From the NCBI RefSeq assembly GCF_030272615.1, contig NC_081410.1, positions 190,113,619 to 190,177,618 of the forward strand: 64,000 nt of DNA, read 5' to 3'. The stretch is from Cryptomeria japonica. Taxonomy: Eukaryota > Streptophyta > Pinopsida > Cupressales > Cupressaceae. The translations under genes and the position numbers were made by a program. Positions 22,221-31,640 of the stretch are shown here, in pieces. The notes beneath the pieces are model-generated. The model saw only the letters and a program-made list of their open reading frames with translations, had not been told where the DNA came from and did no database searches. Position 1 is the stretch's first letter. Each line of letters begins with the position of its first letter.

Positions 22221-22500
22221 ATTCACTGTTCATCACAAAATGCTGCTTTTTATCCTAAGTGCTTATGATAATTTATCCAAGTGACACTCACTGTTCATCA
22301 CAAAGTGTTGCTTCTATTCTAGTGACACTCACTGTTCATCACAAAGTGTTGCTATTTATCCTAGTGGTAATCCCTGTTCATCACAAAGTGTTGCTCCTAT
22401 TGGTACTCCATGTTCATCACAAAGTGCTGCTCCTATTGGTACTCCCTATTCATCACAAAGTACTATGTCTTGGTACTCACTGTTCATCACAAAGTGCCTC
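22221..22500 (+). repeat. A: array of gttcatcacaaagtg units
   Basis: About seven copies of cactgttcatcacaaagtg or close variants, spaced 33-64 bases, starting at 22227. More diverged copies reach about 22690. Each unit has short complementary ends (cact and agtg). The matching array in C is at 28600-28970 in the same orientation relative to the element. Confidence 0.8.
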
Positions 22501-22734
22501 GATCTATTCTATCCTAGGGTTATACTTGAGTGTATCCTCTTGAGTACTTTCCTAATTGGCAACATATGTTCTATCACAGAATTGTCAATCCTAGCCCTAT
22601 CTGCTATCCTAGTCTTCCCTAGAGGACCTTCTTGAGTGTATGCTCTCAGCAGCTTATCCAATTGACAGCGTATGTTCATCACAGAACTGCCGATTTGACC
22701 TTGAAGATATAAACGTGCCTTCATGACATATATG

Positions 22735-22920
22735 CGCTTACAGACTGCACAAACACGCCTGCTCTACACAGACGTGCCTTTGTTCTGCACAAATGCGCTT
22801 GTCCTGCATAGACGTGCCCACATTTCACAAATGCGCTTGCACAACGCAAACGCGCTCACATCTGGCACATACGCTTTTCCCAGCATAGATGCGCCTGACA
22901 CTAGCATAGATGCACCTTGG
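22735..22920 (+). repeat. A: degenerate cacaNAcGCGc array
   Basis: About ten units of 15-25 bases with cores such as cacagacgtgcc, cacaaatgcgctt and gcaaacgcgctc. Read on the element's coding strand the core is CACA..GCGC, opposite to the cores in the leaders of C and E. Confidence 0.7.
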
Positions 22921-23031
22921 CATTTTTTGACCTTGTTTGACATACCTAAACATGCATTTATTGCTCTACCTAACATGCATTAATGACAATATTTATTGCG
23001 ACAAAGTACAAAGAGGTTTTGTGGTACTCAC

Positions 23032-23097
23032 CGGCTCTCCTGCATCGGTTGGCCTCTGAAATCGACGAGCACGATCGAATCTATGCACCAATGCCAT
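23032..23097 (-). CDS. A: antisense PMD gene, exon 1 (22 codons)
   Basis: Minus-strand ATG at 23097, 22 codons ending GEP, then GTGAGT. The product starts MALVHRFDR and contains RRFQRP. C has an exon of the same length with 18 of 22 residues the same by my alignment, and H a decayed copy with RYERVRRYQRP. Equal length, conserved residues and a conserved splice donor make coding likely. A TATA box lies about 90 bases upstream of the ATG. Confidence 0.65.
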
Positions 23098-23185
23098 TGC
23101 TGCTGACTGCTGCTGCTATATTCTCTCTCTGCACTTTGATCTCTTGGATGTGTTGATGACAATGAGGATGTATTCCCCTCGTGGT

Positions 23186-23196
23186 CTATTTTATAG
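23186..23196 (-). promoter_or_regulatory. A: TATA box of the antisense gene
   Basis: Minus-strand ctataaaatag, about 90 bases before the exon 1 ATG, inside the element next to the PPT. C has ctataagatag at the same distance (28048-28058), followed in both by a shared leader phrase, catcctcattgtcat. Confidence 0.6.
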
Positions 23197-23400
23197 ACTA
23201 CCCTAGCCCTAGCCCTCGTCTCCCGAGTCAGTTTTCTTTATCCCGTGACTCTGTCACTCTATCTTATTCGGTCGGTCCATTTTAACCTTTCTTTCTTATC
23301 GAGAGATTGTCTGCGATCTTTTTAGACATTTTCATCCAATCTCTTGAGGGGGTCTATCATTCCCATCTTGGGGCAACTTTGTATCAGTTCATCTTATCTT

Positions 23401-23446
23401 CTTTGAAACAATGCGACAAGCTGCATTGTCTCAAAGAGGGGCAAAA
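23401..23446 (+). other. A: polypurine tract with upstream hairpin
   Basis: agaggggcaaaa directly precedes the 3' LTR. The 36 bases 23401-23436 fold on themselves: ctttga pairs with tcaaag and acaatgcg with tgcattgt, around a 6-base loop. C and H keep the outer stem, so the structure rather than the loop is conserved. 22984-23400 otherwise holds exon 1, its promoter and nothing else that I recognise. Confidence 0.75.
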
Positions 23447-24231
23447 TGTAGACACTAAAATTGTCATGTCTAATTAAATAAATATTTTTATTTATTTAAT
23501 TATCTTAAGCCTAATTCTTCTATTAATTAAATAAATCTTTATTTATTTAATTAATTCATTTATTCTCTTCCAGCCTTATTTCTCATTTAAATAAATACAT
23601 TTATTTATTTAAATTATCCTTTTCTTAAATTAAATAAATATTTTATTTATTTAATTGATCCCACTTCCTGTATTAATTAAATAAATCTTTATTTATTTAA
23701 TTAATTCATTAGCCTTTTCTACCCATGACACATGTCATTCATCTCTTAATTCCTACACTACCTACCCTCTCATTATTTTATTATTTTCTTTACCTACTCT
23801 CTAATCATAGCCGACCATTTATCTTTTACATCTCTCAATCTTATCCCTCCATTTCTTATGGTGTCTTCTATATAAGGAGATAATTCCTTCATTATCAAAC
23901 CGTAACTAAATTGCGCACTTGACTACACTACGCCTTTTGCACTTTCATATGCGATCCTACTTGCAACCACATTTCCGTTCTTTGTTGAGCTCTTGTGCAC
24001 ACATAAAATCTGAGAGCAAAAATATCAAGCAAGATCAATGGAGATAGGAAGAATGGAGATCCAAACCCTATTAGACATGTGATGGTATAATCTTTGTGAT
24101 TTCATTTGATTTGCATTGTCTTAGGTAATCTTCATATGTTATGGTTGATCTTTTTTGTTGTTAGGCTAGGGTTTTGTGGTTGAATTCATTTAGTCTTTCA
24201 ACATTATTGTTATCCATTTTCACCGTAAACA
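23447..24231 (+). repeat. 3' LTR of A (785 bp)
   Basis: Begins TGTAGACACT and ends GTAAACA, followed by tatat. It has the same AT-palindrome series and a tatataag TATA box as the 5' copy. It differs from that copy at about 23 positions by eye. Confidence 0.9.
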
Positions 24232-24236
24232 TATAT

Positions 24237-24970
24237 GTGTTGATACAATTCATTCATTTGAGGGACAAACGTCAGATGATGAGTCACTTGAGAGCGAATT
24301 GTAAAATACCCATCCTGACTTCATTAGAGCTAATTGGAGAGCGCTTGGGAGAGATTATCCTCAAGAGAGTTCTATCTATGACATTACCTACTCAACACCA
24401 AATTATGACTTTTATGTCATGGATATTGAAAATTCCCAACGACGATGAAGACTATGACCTACCTATGCTTCATCCAAAACTGTTTGACTGGGAAAACACT
24501 AAAAATATTGAATTCGATATCTTTTCCAATGATCATGCCTTAGCCGTATATCTTGACACCATTGAACCAATCACACCTAAGATATCTTCCACCAGTGAAT
24601 CAAGTAACGCTTCTTGCAGTTAGGAGGGTGCCAAATTGTCTAGTCACAAAATTGAAATAAAACAAGGAAAAAGACCTAGTGCCGAAAACCATTTCATGGC
24701 AACATTAGATTAGTTAAGAAAAAAAATAAAGGACATATCTGATAGTGAAAACCTCCTCGAGGTGCTAGAATATGGAAGGTTTGACACCCTCCTTGCATTT
24801 TTTAGGAGAGATCTGCCATATTGATATAGCCGACATAAGTAATAAATATTGGCACACCAAAGGATCCCAAGGTCCTTCATCCTGCTGCATCATTATCAGA
24901 TGAAGAAAAGAAAGACTACATAGAATTATTCAAACAAAGGTAAATAAATTTTGCTTGGTCCTATGCAGAC
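24237..24970 (+). pseudogene. H: protease-RT spacer, continued after A
   Basis: From 24237 the interrupted H frame resumes. It contains DLPMLHPKLFDWEN, parallel to GLPLVHHQLIDWDYEG in C, and NDHALAVYLDTIEP, parallel to NDEAVIDYLGVRD. It stops at a TAG near 24621; the remainder to 24970 has several stops. C shows the same region in better condition. Confidence 0.65.
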
Positions 24971-25738
24971 ATGCCCAAACTTGATCCAAATCTTATGATG
25001 CACCATCTCAATGTAGATCTACAAGCAAAACCAGTTAAGCAAAAGCTAAGAAAGATGCATCCACATATCACTCTCCTTGTCAAAACAAAGCTGAAGAAAC
25101 TATTAGATGTGGGTTTCATAAGACTCGTTGCTTATCCAAAGTTGGTTTCAAGCATTTTACCAGTGTTAAAACTGGATAAAAGCATAAGAGTTTGCATTGG
25201 CTTCAGAGATTTGAACAAAGCATGTCCCAAAGATGACTTCCCACTTCCAAACATTGATATAATTGTAGATTTATAAGTAGTTCATGAGATGTTTTCCTTA
25301 ATGGATGGATTCTTGGGGTACAATCAAATAAAAATCGCCCCTGAAGATCAGGAGAAGACAACATTCACTTGTGCATGGGGTACTTACTGTTGAAATGTTA
25401 TGTCATTTGGGCTTAAAAATGCAGGAGCAACTTATCAGAGAGCCATGACAACAATTTTCCATGACATGATGCATACATTTATGGAAGACTATGTGGATGA
25501 CATACTTGCAAAGTCTCATACACGGAAAGAACATTTGAATATCTTGGGCAAGACCTTTGACATGCTTAAACAATATCAGTTAAGATTAAACCCCAAAAAA
25601 TGTGCATTCAGAGTAACCCCAGGAAAACTTCTTGGGTACATTATATTAGTGCGTGGAATCAAAGTAGACCCTGAAAAAGTAAAAGCTATCATGGAGATGG
25701 AGTCACCTAAGAATATAAGCCAGTTGCGATCTTTATAA
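24971..25738 (+). pseudogene. H: reverse transcriptase
   Basis: MHHLNVDLQAKPVKQK, KLRKMHPHITLLVKTK, then GFRDLNKACPKDDFPLP, LMDGFLGYNQI, FGLKNAGATYQRAM and the catalytic YVDD (MEDYVDDILAK), ending with LNPKKCAFRVTPGKLLGY. Stops occur at about 25276 and 25395, where A and C have other codons (Thr-Ala of LTAGH and the Trp of the WNVMPFG block). The polypeptide is a full Tat RT in outline, inactive as it stands. Confidence 0.82.
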
Positions 25739-26255
25739 GGGAGATTGCAGTCAATCAGAAGATTCATTTCTCAGCTAACAGATAGATGTCATCCCTTCAC
25801 TCACTTATTACACAAGAATGTTCCATTAAAATGGGATCATAAATGTGAGGAAACTTTCATGCAAATCAAGGAATATCTGGCGAATCCTCCGGTACTGGTA
25901 TCACCAATCAAATGGAAACTATTGTTTCTTTACAATTAAGCAACAAATGTATCACTATGAGCTCTCTTAGCACAACATGATGAAGAAGGAAAAGAAAGAG
26001 CAATATATTACATCAATAGAACACTTGTAGGCTATGAATTGAACTACACATCAGTTGAGAAGACATGCCTAGTAGTTGTATTTGCAACTCAGAAATTGTG
26101 ACATTATATGCCAACTCATTGTATGAAATTGATAGCAAAAATAAATCCATTGAAGTATTTTCTAAGCAAGCCAACATTGACAGGTAGATTGGCCAAATGG
26201 GTTATGATACTAAGTGAGTTTGATATAGAATATGTTGATTAGAAAGCTATGAAAG
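25739..26255 (+). pseudogene. H: first RNase H domain, cut by B
   Basis: QSIRRFISQLTDRCHPF (RT thumb) leads into an RNase H with the block AIYYINRTLVGYELNY and the tether LSEFDIEYVD, directly followed by TAG and the site of B. The frame resumes at 47286 with GQVIVDQL. Several stops are present. The first RNase H usually has its acidic residues in the stretch near 25930-25990, here interrupted by a stop. Confidence 0.72.
26251..26255. repeat. Target-site duplication of B (gaaag), left copy
   Basis: gaaag precedes B and is repeated at 47281-47285. H coding continues after the second copy. Confidence 0.9.
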
Positions 26256-27043
26256 TGTTCAACCCAACAATAAGAATAATAACTCTAGTTGAAGTCTCAA
26301 TCCAAAGTTTGGATATTCACTTGGTAAAGTCACTATTTCTATAGCTAGTGTTCATTTGATTGTCAACCCAGGGACGTAATACTTGAAATGGGTCTGCACT
26401 ATATGCACTAATTTCTTACAACAACTACTCTACATTACTATAGCAACTAACATTATGCGAAAAAAGATAAGCAAGAATTGAAACTATTGAAAGGCTATAG
26501 GAAAACTTCTGCATTAACATAAATTCATTCAAGCAATACTAGCTAAGTTCAATGCTGATAAAAATAAATCACTCTGTTTTGGTTTGGCTGCAGGAACAGT
26601 CAGCGGATCTGTTTCCAATGGCTGCAAGAACAGTCAATGCAAGAATGTCTACTATAGCTAAAGAAGAAAACTAATCTTAACAAAGGCATACGAACACTCA
26701 CCAAGTGGGCCTCCTTGGATGAGTGATTCTAGGCTTCCCAAAAACAACTCTAAGTTCTTAGAATAACATATTTTTATTCATTGTTCTTTGGAAGTCATTA
26801 CATGATTCAACATAAAAAGAGACTCAAAAACACTTGTAACTTTATTTCCAAAATCCTCTGCTCTGCTTTCTCTCTTTTCTTTCTAACCTCCAAGAAGAGA
26901 TGAAGAGATTATTTTAAAAGAAAACATCTACTTTAAACAACATAGATCACGTCGAAGAGAAGAGGCAGTTAACTAATCGAGAAAGGAGATAGTTGGAGTT
27001 AAGCTACATAAAATGCCGATCTAAACCAAACCACAGTCATAAC
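26256..27043 (-). repeat. 3' LTR of B, distal piece
   Basis: Matches 46011-46799 of the intact LTR base by base with scattered differences. It ends at cagtcataac, where C is inserted; the remaining LTR piece is 37068-37538. Confidence 0.88.
27039..27043. repeat. Target-site duplication of C (ataac), left copy
   Basis: ataac precedes C and is repeated at 37063-37067. The intact LTR of B has one copy at this place (46795-46799). Confidence 0.92.
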
Positions 27044-27802
27044 TGTATATGGTGAAAATGGATACAATAATAACAATATTGAAAGGCTAAATGAATTCAA
27101 CCACCAAACCCTAGCCTAACAACAACAAAGATCCACCATAACATATGAAGATTACCTAAGACAATGCAAATAAAACAAAATCACAAAGATTATACCCTCA
27201 CATGTCCAATAGGGTTTTGATCTCCATTCTTCCTATCTCCATTGATCTTGCTTGATATATTTGCTCTCATATTTTATGTGCACAAGAGCTCAACAAAGAA
27301 CGGAATGTGGTTGCAAGTAGGATCGTAGTGTAATAAAAAATGATCATTAGAGTTTGATAATGAAGGAAGCATCTCCTTAAATAGAAGACACAATATGAAA
27401 TGGAGGGATAAGATTGAGAGGTGTAAAAAGGAGGTCGGCTATGATTAGAGGGTAGGTAAAAGAAATAATAAAATAATGAAAGGGGTAGGTAGTGTATGAA
27501 TTAAGAGATGAATGACATGTGTCATGTGTAGAAAAAGATAATGAATTAATTAAATAAATAAAGATTTATTTAATTAATAGAAGAAGTGGGATCAATTAAA
27601 TAAATAAAATATTTATTTAATTTAAGAAAAGGATAATTTAAATAAATAAATGTATTTATTTAAATGAGAAATAAGGCTAGAAGAGGATAAATGAATTAAT
27701 TAAATAAATAAAGCTTTATTTAATTAATAGAAGAATTAAGCTTAGATAATTAAATAAATAAAATATTTATTTAATTAGACATGACAATTTTAGGTGTCTA
27801 CA
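27044..27802 (-). repeat. 3' LTR of C (759 bp)
   Basis: Minus strand starts TGTAGACACC at 27802 and ends ATATACA at 27044. Its U3 AT palindromes are at 27540-27780. It shares its first 30 bases with the A LTR. Confidence 0.92.
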
Positions 27803-27848
27803 TTTTGCCCCTCTTTGAGACAATGCGGCTTGTCGCATTGTTTCAAAG
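27803..27848 (-). other. C: polypurine tract with upstream hairpin
   Basis: Minus-strand agaggggcaaaa abuts the LTR. The 36 bases at 27813-27848 fold with stems ctttga/tcaaag and acaatgcg/cgcattgt, a perfect version of the hairpin in A apart from one mismatch. Confidence 0.78.
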
Positions 27849-28047
27849 AAGATAAGATGAACTGATACAGCGTTGCCCCAGTATGGGAATGATATGCCCC
27901 CTCGAGAGATTGGATGAAAATGTCTGAAAAGATTGCAGACAATCTCTCAATAAGAAAGAAAGGCTAGAATGGACTGACCGAATAAAGTGACAAAGTCACG
28001 AGATGAGGAAGACTGACTCGGGAAATGAAGGCTAAGGCTAGGGTAGG

Positions 28048-28058
28048 CTATAAGATAG
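28048..28058 (+). promoter_or_regulatory. C: TATA box of the antisense gene
   Basis: ctataagatag on the plus strand (antisense to C), 89 bases before the exon 1 ATG. It lies where A has ctataaaatag. The interval 27849-28047 holds no gene. Confidence 0.55.
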
Positions 28059-28146
28059 ACCATGGGCAAAAGACATCCTCATTGTCATCTACACCTTCAC
28101 GAGATCAAAGTGCAGAGCAAGAAAAGAGTAGCAGCAGTCAGCAGCG

Positions 28147-28212
28147 ATGGCTTTCGTGCACAGATTCGACCGCATTCGACGATTTCAGAGGCCAGCAGAG
28201 GCAGGAGAGTCG
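28147..28212 (+). CDS. C: antisense PMD gene, exon 1 (22 codons)
   Basis: Starts at ATG 28147 with MAFVHRFDR and contains RRFQRP. It ends GES at 28212, followed by GTAAGT. Same length, phase and flanks as in A. Small and basic; no targeting signal that I can name. Confidence 0.6.
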
Positions 28213-28324
28213 GTAAGTACCACCAAACCTCCTCGTACTTTGACGTATTTATTTTTGTCATTAATGCATGCTAGTTAGAGCAATAAATGCGCTTAGAAGT
28301 AGGGCTAAAAAATGTCAAAAACCG

Positions 28325-28560
28325 TTTAACCGCGGCTGCGTCGGTGTCAGGCGCGTCTGTGTCAGTGCCAGGCACGTCTGTGTCTGGAACCGCGTTTATG
28401 TCGAATGCGGACACGTCTGCGATGTGCGGGGGCGTCTGCGATGTGCAAGGGCGTCTGTGTAGTATAGTCGCGTTTATGCACAGCCTAGGCACATCTATGT
28501 CATACAGGCGCGTTTGTGTTTTTCAGGTGCGCTTGTGCAGTCTGTAGGCGCGTTTGCATT
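28325..28560 (-). repeat. C: 3' CG-core array
   Basis: Over ten units such as gcgcgtctgtgt, gcacgtctgtgtc and gcgcgtttgtgt on the plus strand, hence ACACAGACGCG on the C coding strand. 28350-28362 is the exact reverse complement of 34559-34571 in the leader array. Confidence 0.75.
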
Positions 28561-28599
28561 GAAAAAAATGCAAGTTTTGGTCTTCGAGGTCAAATCGGC

Positions 28600-28970
28600 A
28601 GTTCTGTGATGAACATACGCTGTCGATTAGATAAGCTGCTGAGAGGATACACTCAAGCAGGTCCTCTAGGAAGACTAGGATAGATCAAGGCACTTTGTGA
28701 TGAATAGTGAGAACCAAGATAGAGTACTTTGTGATGAACAGGGAGTACCCAAAGTATGAGCAGCACTTTGTGATGAATAGGGAGTGCAAATGTGAGTAAC
28801 ACTTTGTGATGAACAGTGAGTGTCACACACGTAGTACTTTGTGATGAACAAGGAGTACCACTAGGATAGAAGCAACACTTTGTGATGAACAGTGAGTGTC
28901 ACTAGGATAGATAACCATATGCATTTAGATAGCGAGTAGCATTTTGTGATAAACAGTGAATGCCACCATG
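28600..28970 (-). repeat. C: array of ctttgtgatgaacagtgag units
   Basis: About eight copies spaced 33-85 bases, the reverse complement of the gttcatcacaaagtg units in A, so the same orientation relative to the element. Confidence 0.8.
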
Positions 28971-28999
28971 ACTGACATGATTAATTTGCTTGACTACAG

Positions 29000-29098
29000 G
29001 AGTATTTGCCTATGTTGGAGTCACGGGAGAGATTCCCGTCGACACAGAGATTGCGACCTGAGTTGTCATTTCAGGATAGAGCTGCCGATCAAAGATGA
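29000..29098 (+). pseudogene. C: antisense PMD gene, exon 2 remnant
   Basis: Starts after the acceptor with EYLPMLESRERFPSTQR, then PELSFQDRAA, aligned codon by codon with A exon 2. At the deletion scar (about 29085) it enters RT sequence and stops after three more codons. The PMD core is lost. C has CGA at the codon that is a TGA stop in A. Confidence 0.65.
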
Positions 29099-30044
29099 CT
29101 GAAAGTATGTCCAAATGTGTATCTCTGTCTATTGATTTACCCAAGAGATCATCAACATAATCTTCCACAGTTATGTGCATGAGATCATGGAAGATAGTAG
29201 TCATTGCTCTTTGATATGTAGCACCTGCATTTTTTAGCCCAAAGGGCATGACATTCCAATAGAAAGTTCCCCAAGGACAAGTGAATGATGTTTTGTGTTG
29301 ATCTTTGGGTGTGATCCTTATTTGATTATAACCAGAAAATCCATCCATCAATGATAACATTTCGTGACCTGCTGTGAGATCAACAATCAAGTCAATATTT
29401 GGTAATGGGAAGTCATCTTTTGGACAAGCTTTGTTGATGTCTCTAAAATCTGTACATATTTTGATACTGCGATCTGGTTTACTGACAGGTACTAAATTGG
29501 AGATCCATTCAGGATAATCAATTGGGCGTATGAATCCGACATCCAATAACTTCTCCAGCTCTGCTTTGACTAGTAATGCCACTTGTGGATGCATTTTTCT
29601 TAATTTTTGTTTCACTGGCTTTGCCCCCGGTTTTACTGTCAGATGATGCATTACCAAATCCAGATCTAGTCCAGGCATATCAGCGTATGACCATGCAAAG
29701 TTGATTTGTCGTTCCTTGAAGAAGCTTATGAACTGTGACCTTTCGGACTCTGTCAATGATTGAGCCAGAAATATATTATGTGGAACCTCTTTTGTACCAA
29801 TGTTTGTCTTGATAGTCTCCTCTACCAACATGGATGACTTTTCCTCATACGAGGCTGGGAGAATGTCAAGCCTTCCATCTTCGGGTGCCTCAGAGAGGTT
29901 TTCGCCCTCAGATACGTCCTTTCTTTTTACTTTTTTGGGATCAAATAGCGCCACAGTGTGGTTTTCGCCATAAGATCCTTGATTTGCTCTTATTTTCACA
30001 TTTTTGCGACTGGAAGGTCCGACACCCTCACCAAAATATGCCAT
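29010..30044 (-). pseudogene. C: reverse transcriptase, C-terminally truncated
   Basis: 344 residues from the Met at 30044, although the true polyprotein frame enters from upstream. It carries the pre-RT block NIFLAQSLTESERSQF, MHHLTVKPGAKPVKQK, FRDINKACPKDDFPLP, LMDGFSGYNQI, FGLKNAGATYQRAM and the catalytic YVDD (EDYVDDLLGK, about residue 298). After VIFDR the frame leaves RT at 29084-29085 and reads 25 unrelated residues, from the opposite strand of the PMD gene. Thumb, both RNase H modules and integrase are absent, so activity is unlikely. Confidence 0.85.
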
Positions 30045-30950
30045 GTTGTTGAGTTCTATAGTGTATCCTGCTTTATGGTCTCAAAGGGGAAGATCATCTC
30101 GTACACCGAGATAGTCAATAACAGCTTCATCATTTTGGAATGTGTCAAACTGTGCTGGTCCTTCATAATCCCAGTCAATGAGTTGGTGGTGAACAAGGGG
30201 AAGGCCTTTAATGTTTTCGGAGTTTGCGGGACTAAGAGTGAAGATGTGATTATATTCGGGTATATCAAGGCAATCGTCGAGATCATCGATGGCACTCTCC
30301 TCATCAGTTTCGATCGTGAGTGAATCCAAATTGTCATCACTAGTAGCGCATTCTAGGATAGGTGTTCTCATCCTATGTGATTTCAACCTAGAACCGTGAG
30401 ACAAAGACTGTGTGTAACCCTCCTGGGTTGTTTCTTGACCAACTCTGAACTTTTTATAAAATTTCTCTTCTTCTGTGGGTTCATCTGGCTCTCTGAATGT
30501 CTCGGTGAGCTCATAGTCACTGGAGGATTTGTCTGAACCCCATTCCCATTCGTTGGAATCTGTGGAATAGCACTCCTCTTGTTGAACTTTGGCAACTTTG
30601 ATTTGTGATGCCCTTTCTGTCCTTTTAGTATGGATCTTGGAAGTCAGAAAACCAAGTCCCTTCGAGCGTTCCCTTTTTACAGTCAATTCAGGTTGTAAGG
30701 GCTCCATAACGCCTTCTTTGCGTAACCCAAGAGGGCTTTTTCCATCATACCCGAATTTTTGTAGAATCTTGAAGCCTTTGCCATATTTCTCATAGGGTAT
30801 ATTGATCTGATCTTGTGTGTCATCTTCAATGTCTTTGTAGAGCATTTTGTATAAACCTTCCTCTTCTAGTTCGCCCCATCTTTGAAAGGTAGTAGGATCC
30901 CATTTGAATACCATGATGGATATTTGCTTGTTAGGATGTGGCCTTCCATA
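30045..30950 (-). pseudogene. C: G-patch and spacer between protease and RT
   Basis: Same frame as its neighbours, separated from the protease by TAA (30951-30953) and from RT by TGA (30081-30083). From VFKWDPTTFQRW it runs into YGKGFKILQKFGYDGKSPLG, LRKEGVMEPL and KGLGF, a good G-patch pattern (residues about 44-100 of 277). Then an acidic spacer with GLPLVHHQLIDWDYEG. G-patches bind nucleic acid or RNA helicases; in betaretroviruses one follows the protease. The role here is inferred only from that parallel. Confidence 0.7.
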
Positions 30951-31640
30951 TTATTTTGGAGAGCTCATGACTTGTCGTAAATACATGGTCTGATTTAAAG
31001 TGTATTCTCCCATGCCTTTGTCCTGAAATTTTCCTTTAAGTTCACCTTGTTTTGATGTCGAAGGTTTCAATGACTCAGGATCAATGTATGCCGAAGAAGG
31101 AACAACTTCACAATTACTGGGAATGATGGTCTCAGTATGTGATCTCAAGTTATTGAAATATATGAACGGATTAGGATCACCGTTAACTGTTACCTCGACT
31201 CCGTTGTGAGGAAACTTAATGCATTGATGATATGTTGATGGGACTGCCCTCATTTCATGAATCCAAGGACGTCCTAACAATACATTATAAGTGAGATCCA
31301 GATCTAGGACTTGACAAACCACATCCTTTGTGACTGGCCCAGTTCTTAGAGGTAAGGTGACTGTGCCCTTGGATGAGCGTTCTTCATCATCATATGCCTT
31401 GATGGTGATTTGATTTGTTGAATTCACAGCTTTATCAGAATATCCCAATTGTTTAATGGTGCTCAATGTACAAATGTTTAGACCAGCTCCTCCATCTATC
31501 AGGACTCACTTTATTCGATGTTTGTGTATGAAGGCTTCAATATGTAATGGTGCATTATGTGGCTGACTTATGGAGGCATCATCAGCTTCTGTGAATGTGA
31601 GGGAATGTGGAATGGAAAGGTATCCCACCATGGCTTGAAA
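30951..31640 (-). pseudogene. C: retropepsin-like aspartic protease
   Basis: Frame from the Gag tail (FQAMVGYLSIP) through a TGA at 31506-31508 into VLIDGGAGLNICTL, the active-site Asp, then RSSKGTVTLPL and NVLLGRPWIHEMRAVPS, the second conserved block, finishing with GMGEYTL near the end. Apart from the stop the domain is complete, about 170 residues. It would process Gag-Pol. Confidence 0.8.

Larger units (their letters stand above)
22183..23031 (-). other. A: intron of the antisense PMD gene, carrying two repeat arrays
   Basis: On the minus strand the donor is CCG|GTGAGT (GT at 23031-23030) and the acceptor CTGCAG ends at 22183. Removing the 849 bases joins exon 1 to exon 2 in phase 0 with no added stop. 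Element C has an intron of 787 bases at the same place with donor TCG|GTAAGT and acceptor CTACAG. Both arrays described below lie inside it. Because the gene runs antisense to the genomic RNA, such an intron would not be removed during retrotransposition. Confidence 0.65.
6148..24231 (+). mobile_element. Element A: Tat-lineage retrotransposon lacking gag-protease, carrying antisense PMD gene
   Basis: Two LTRs of 786 and 785 bp (about 23 differences counted by eye, roughly 3%) flanked by tatat. Without the inserted element D the length is about 9.8 kb. Order on the plus strand: LTR, short primer-site region, RT, RNase H, second (archaeal-type) RNase H, integrase, 1.6 kb non-coding, antisense PMD gene, PPT, LTR. 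Gag and protease are missing: the leader joins the RT frame at about 7016, so A could not move on its own. Coding parts carry scattered stops. Confidence 0.9.
28213..28999 (+). other. C: intron of the antisense gene with two repeat arrays
   Basis: Donor GTAAGT at 28213, acceptor gactacag ending at 28999. It holds a gcgtctgtgt-type array (28325-28560) and about eight copies of ctttgtgatgaacagtgag (28600-28970). Phase 0, as in A. Confidence 0.6.

Noticed and set aside
22221-22500. CRISPR-like spaced repeats
   Set aside because: Repeats are degenerate, spacing varies from 33 to 64 bases, and the context is a plant retrotransposon intron.
23447-27802. LTRs at 23447 and 27044 as the two ends of one element
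   Set aside because: They are in opposite orientation, have different 3' ends and different TSDs, and each has a better partner elsewhere.
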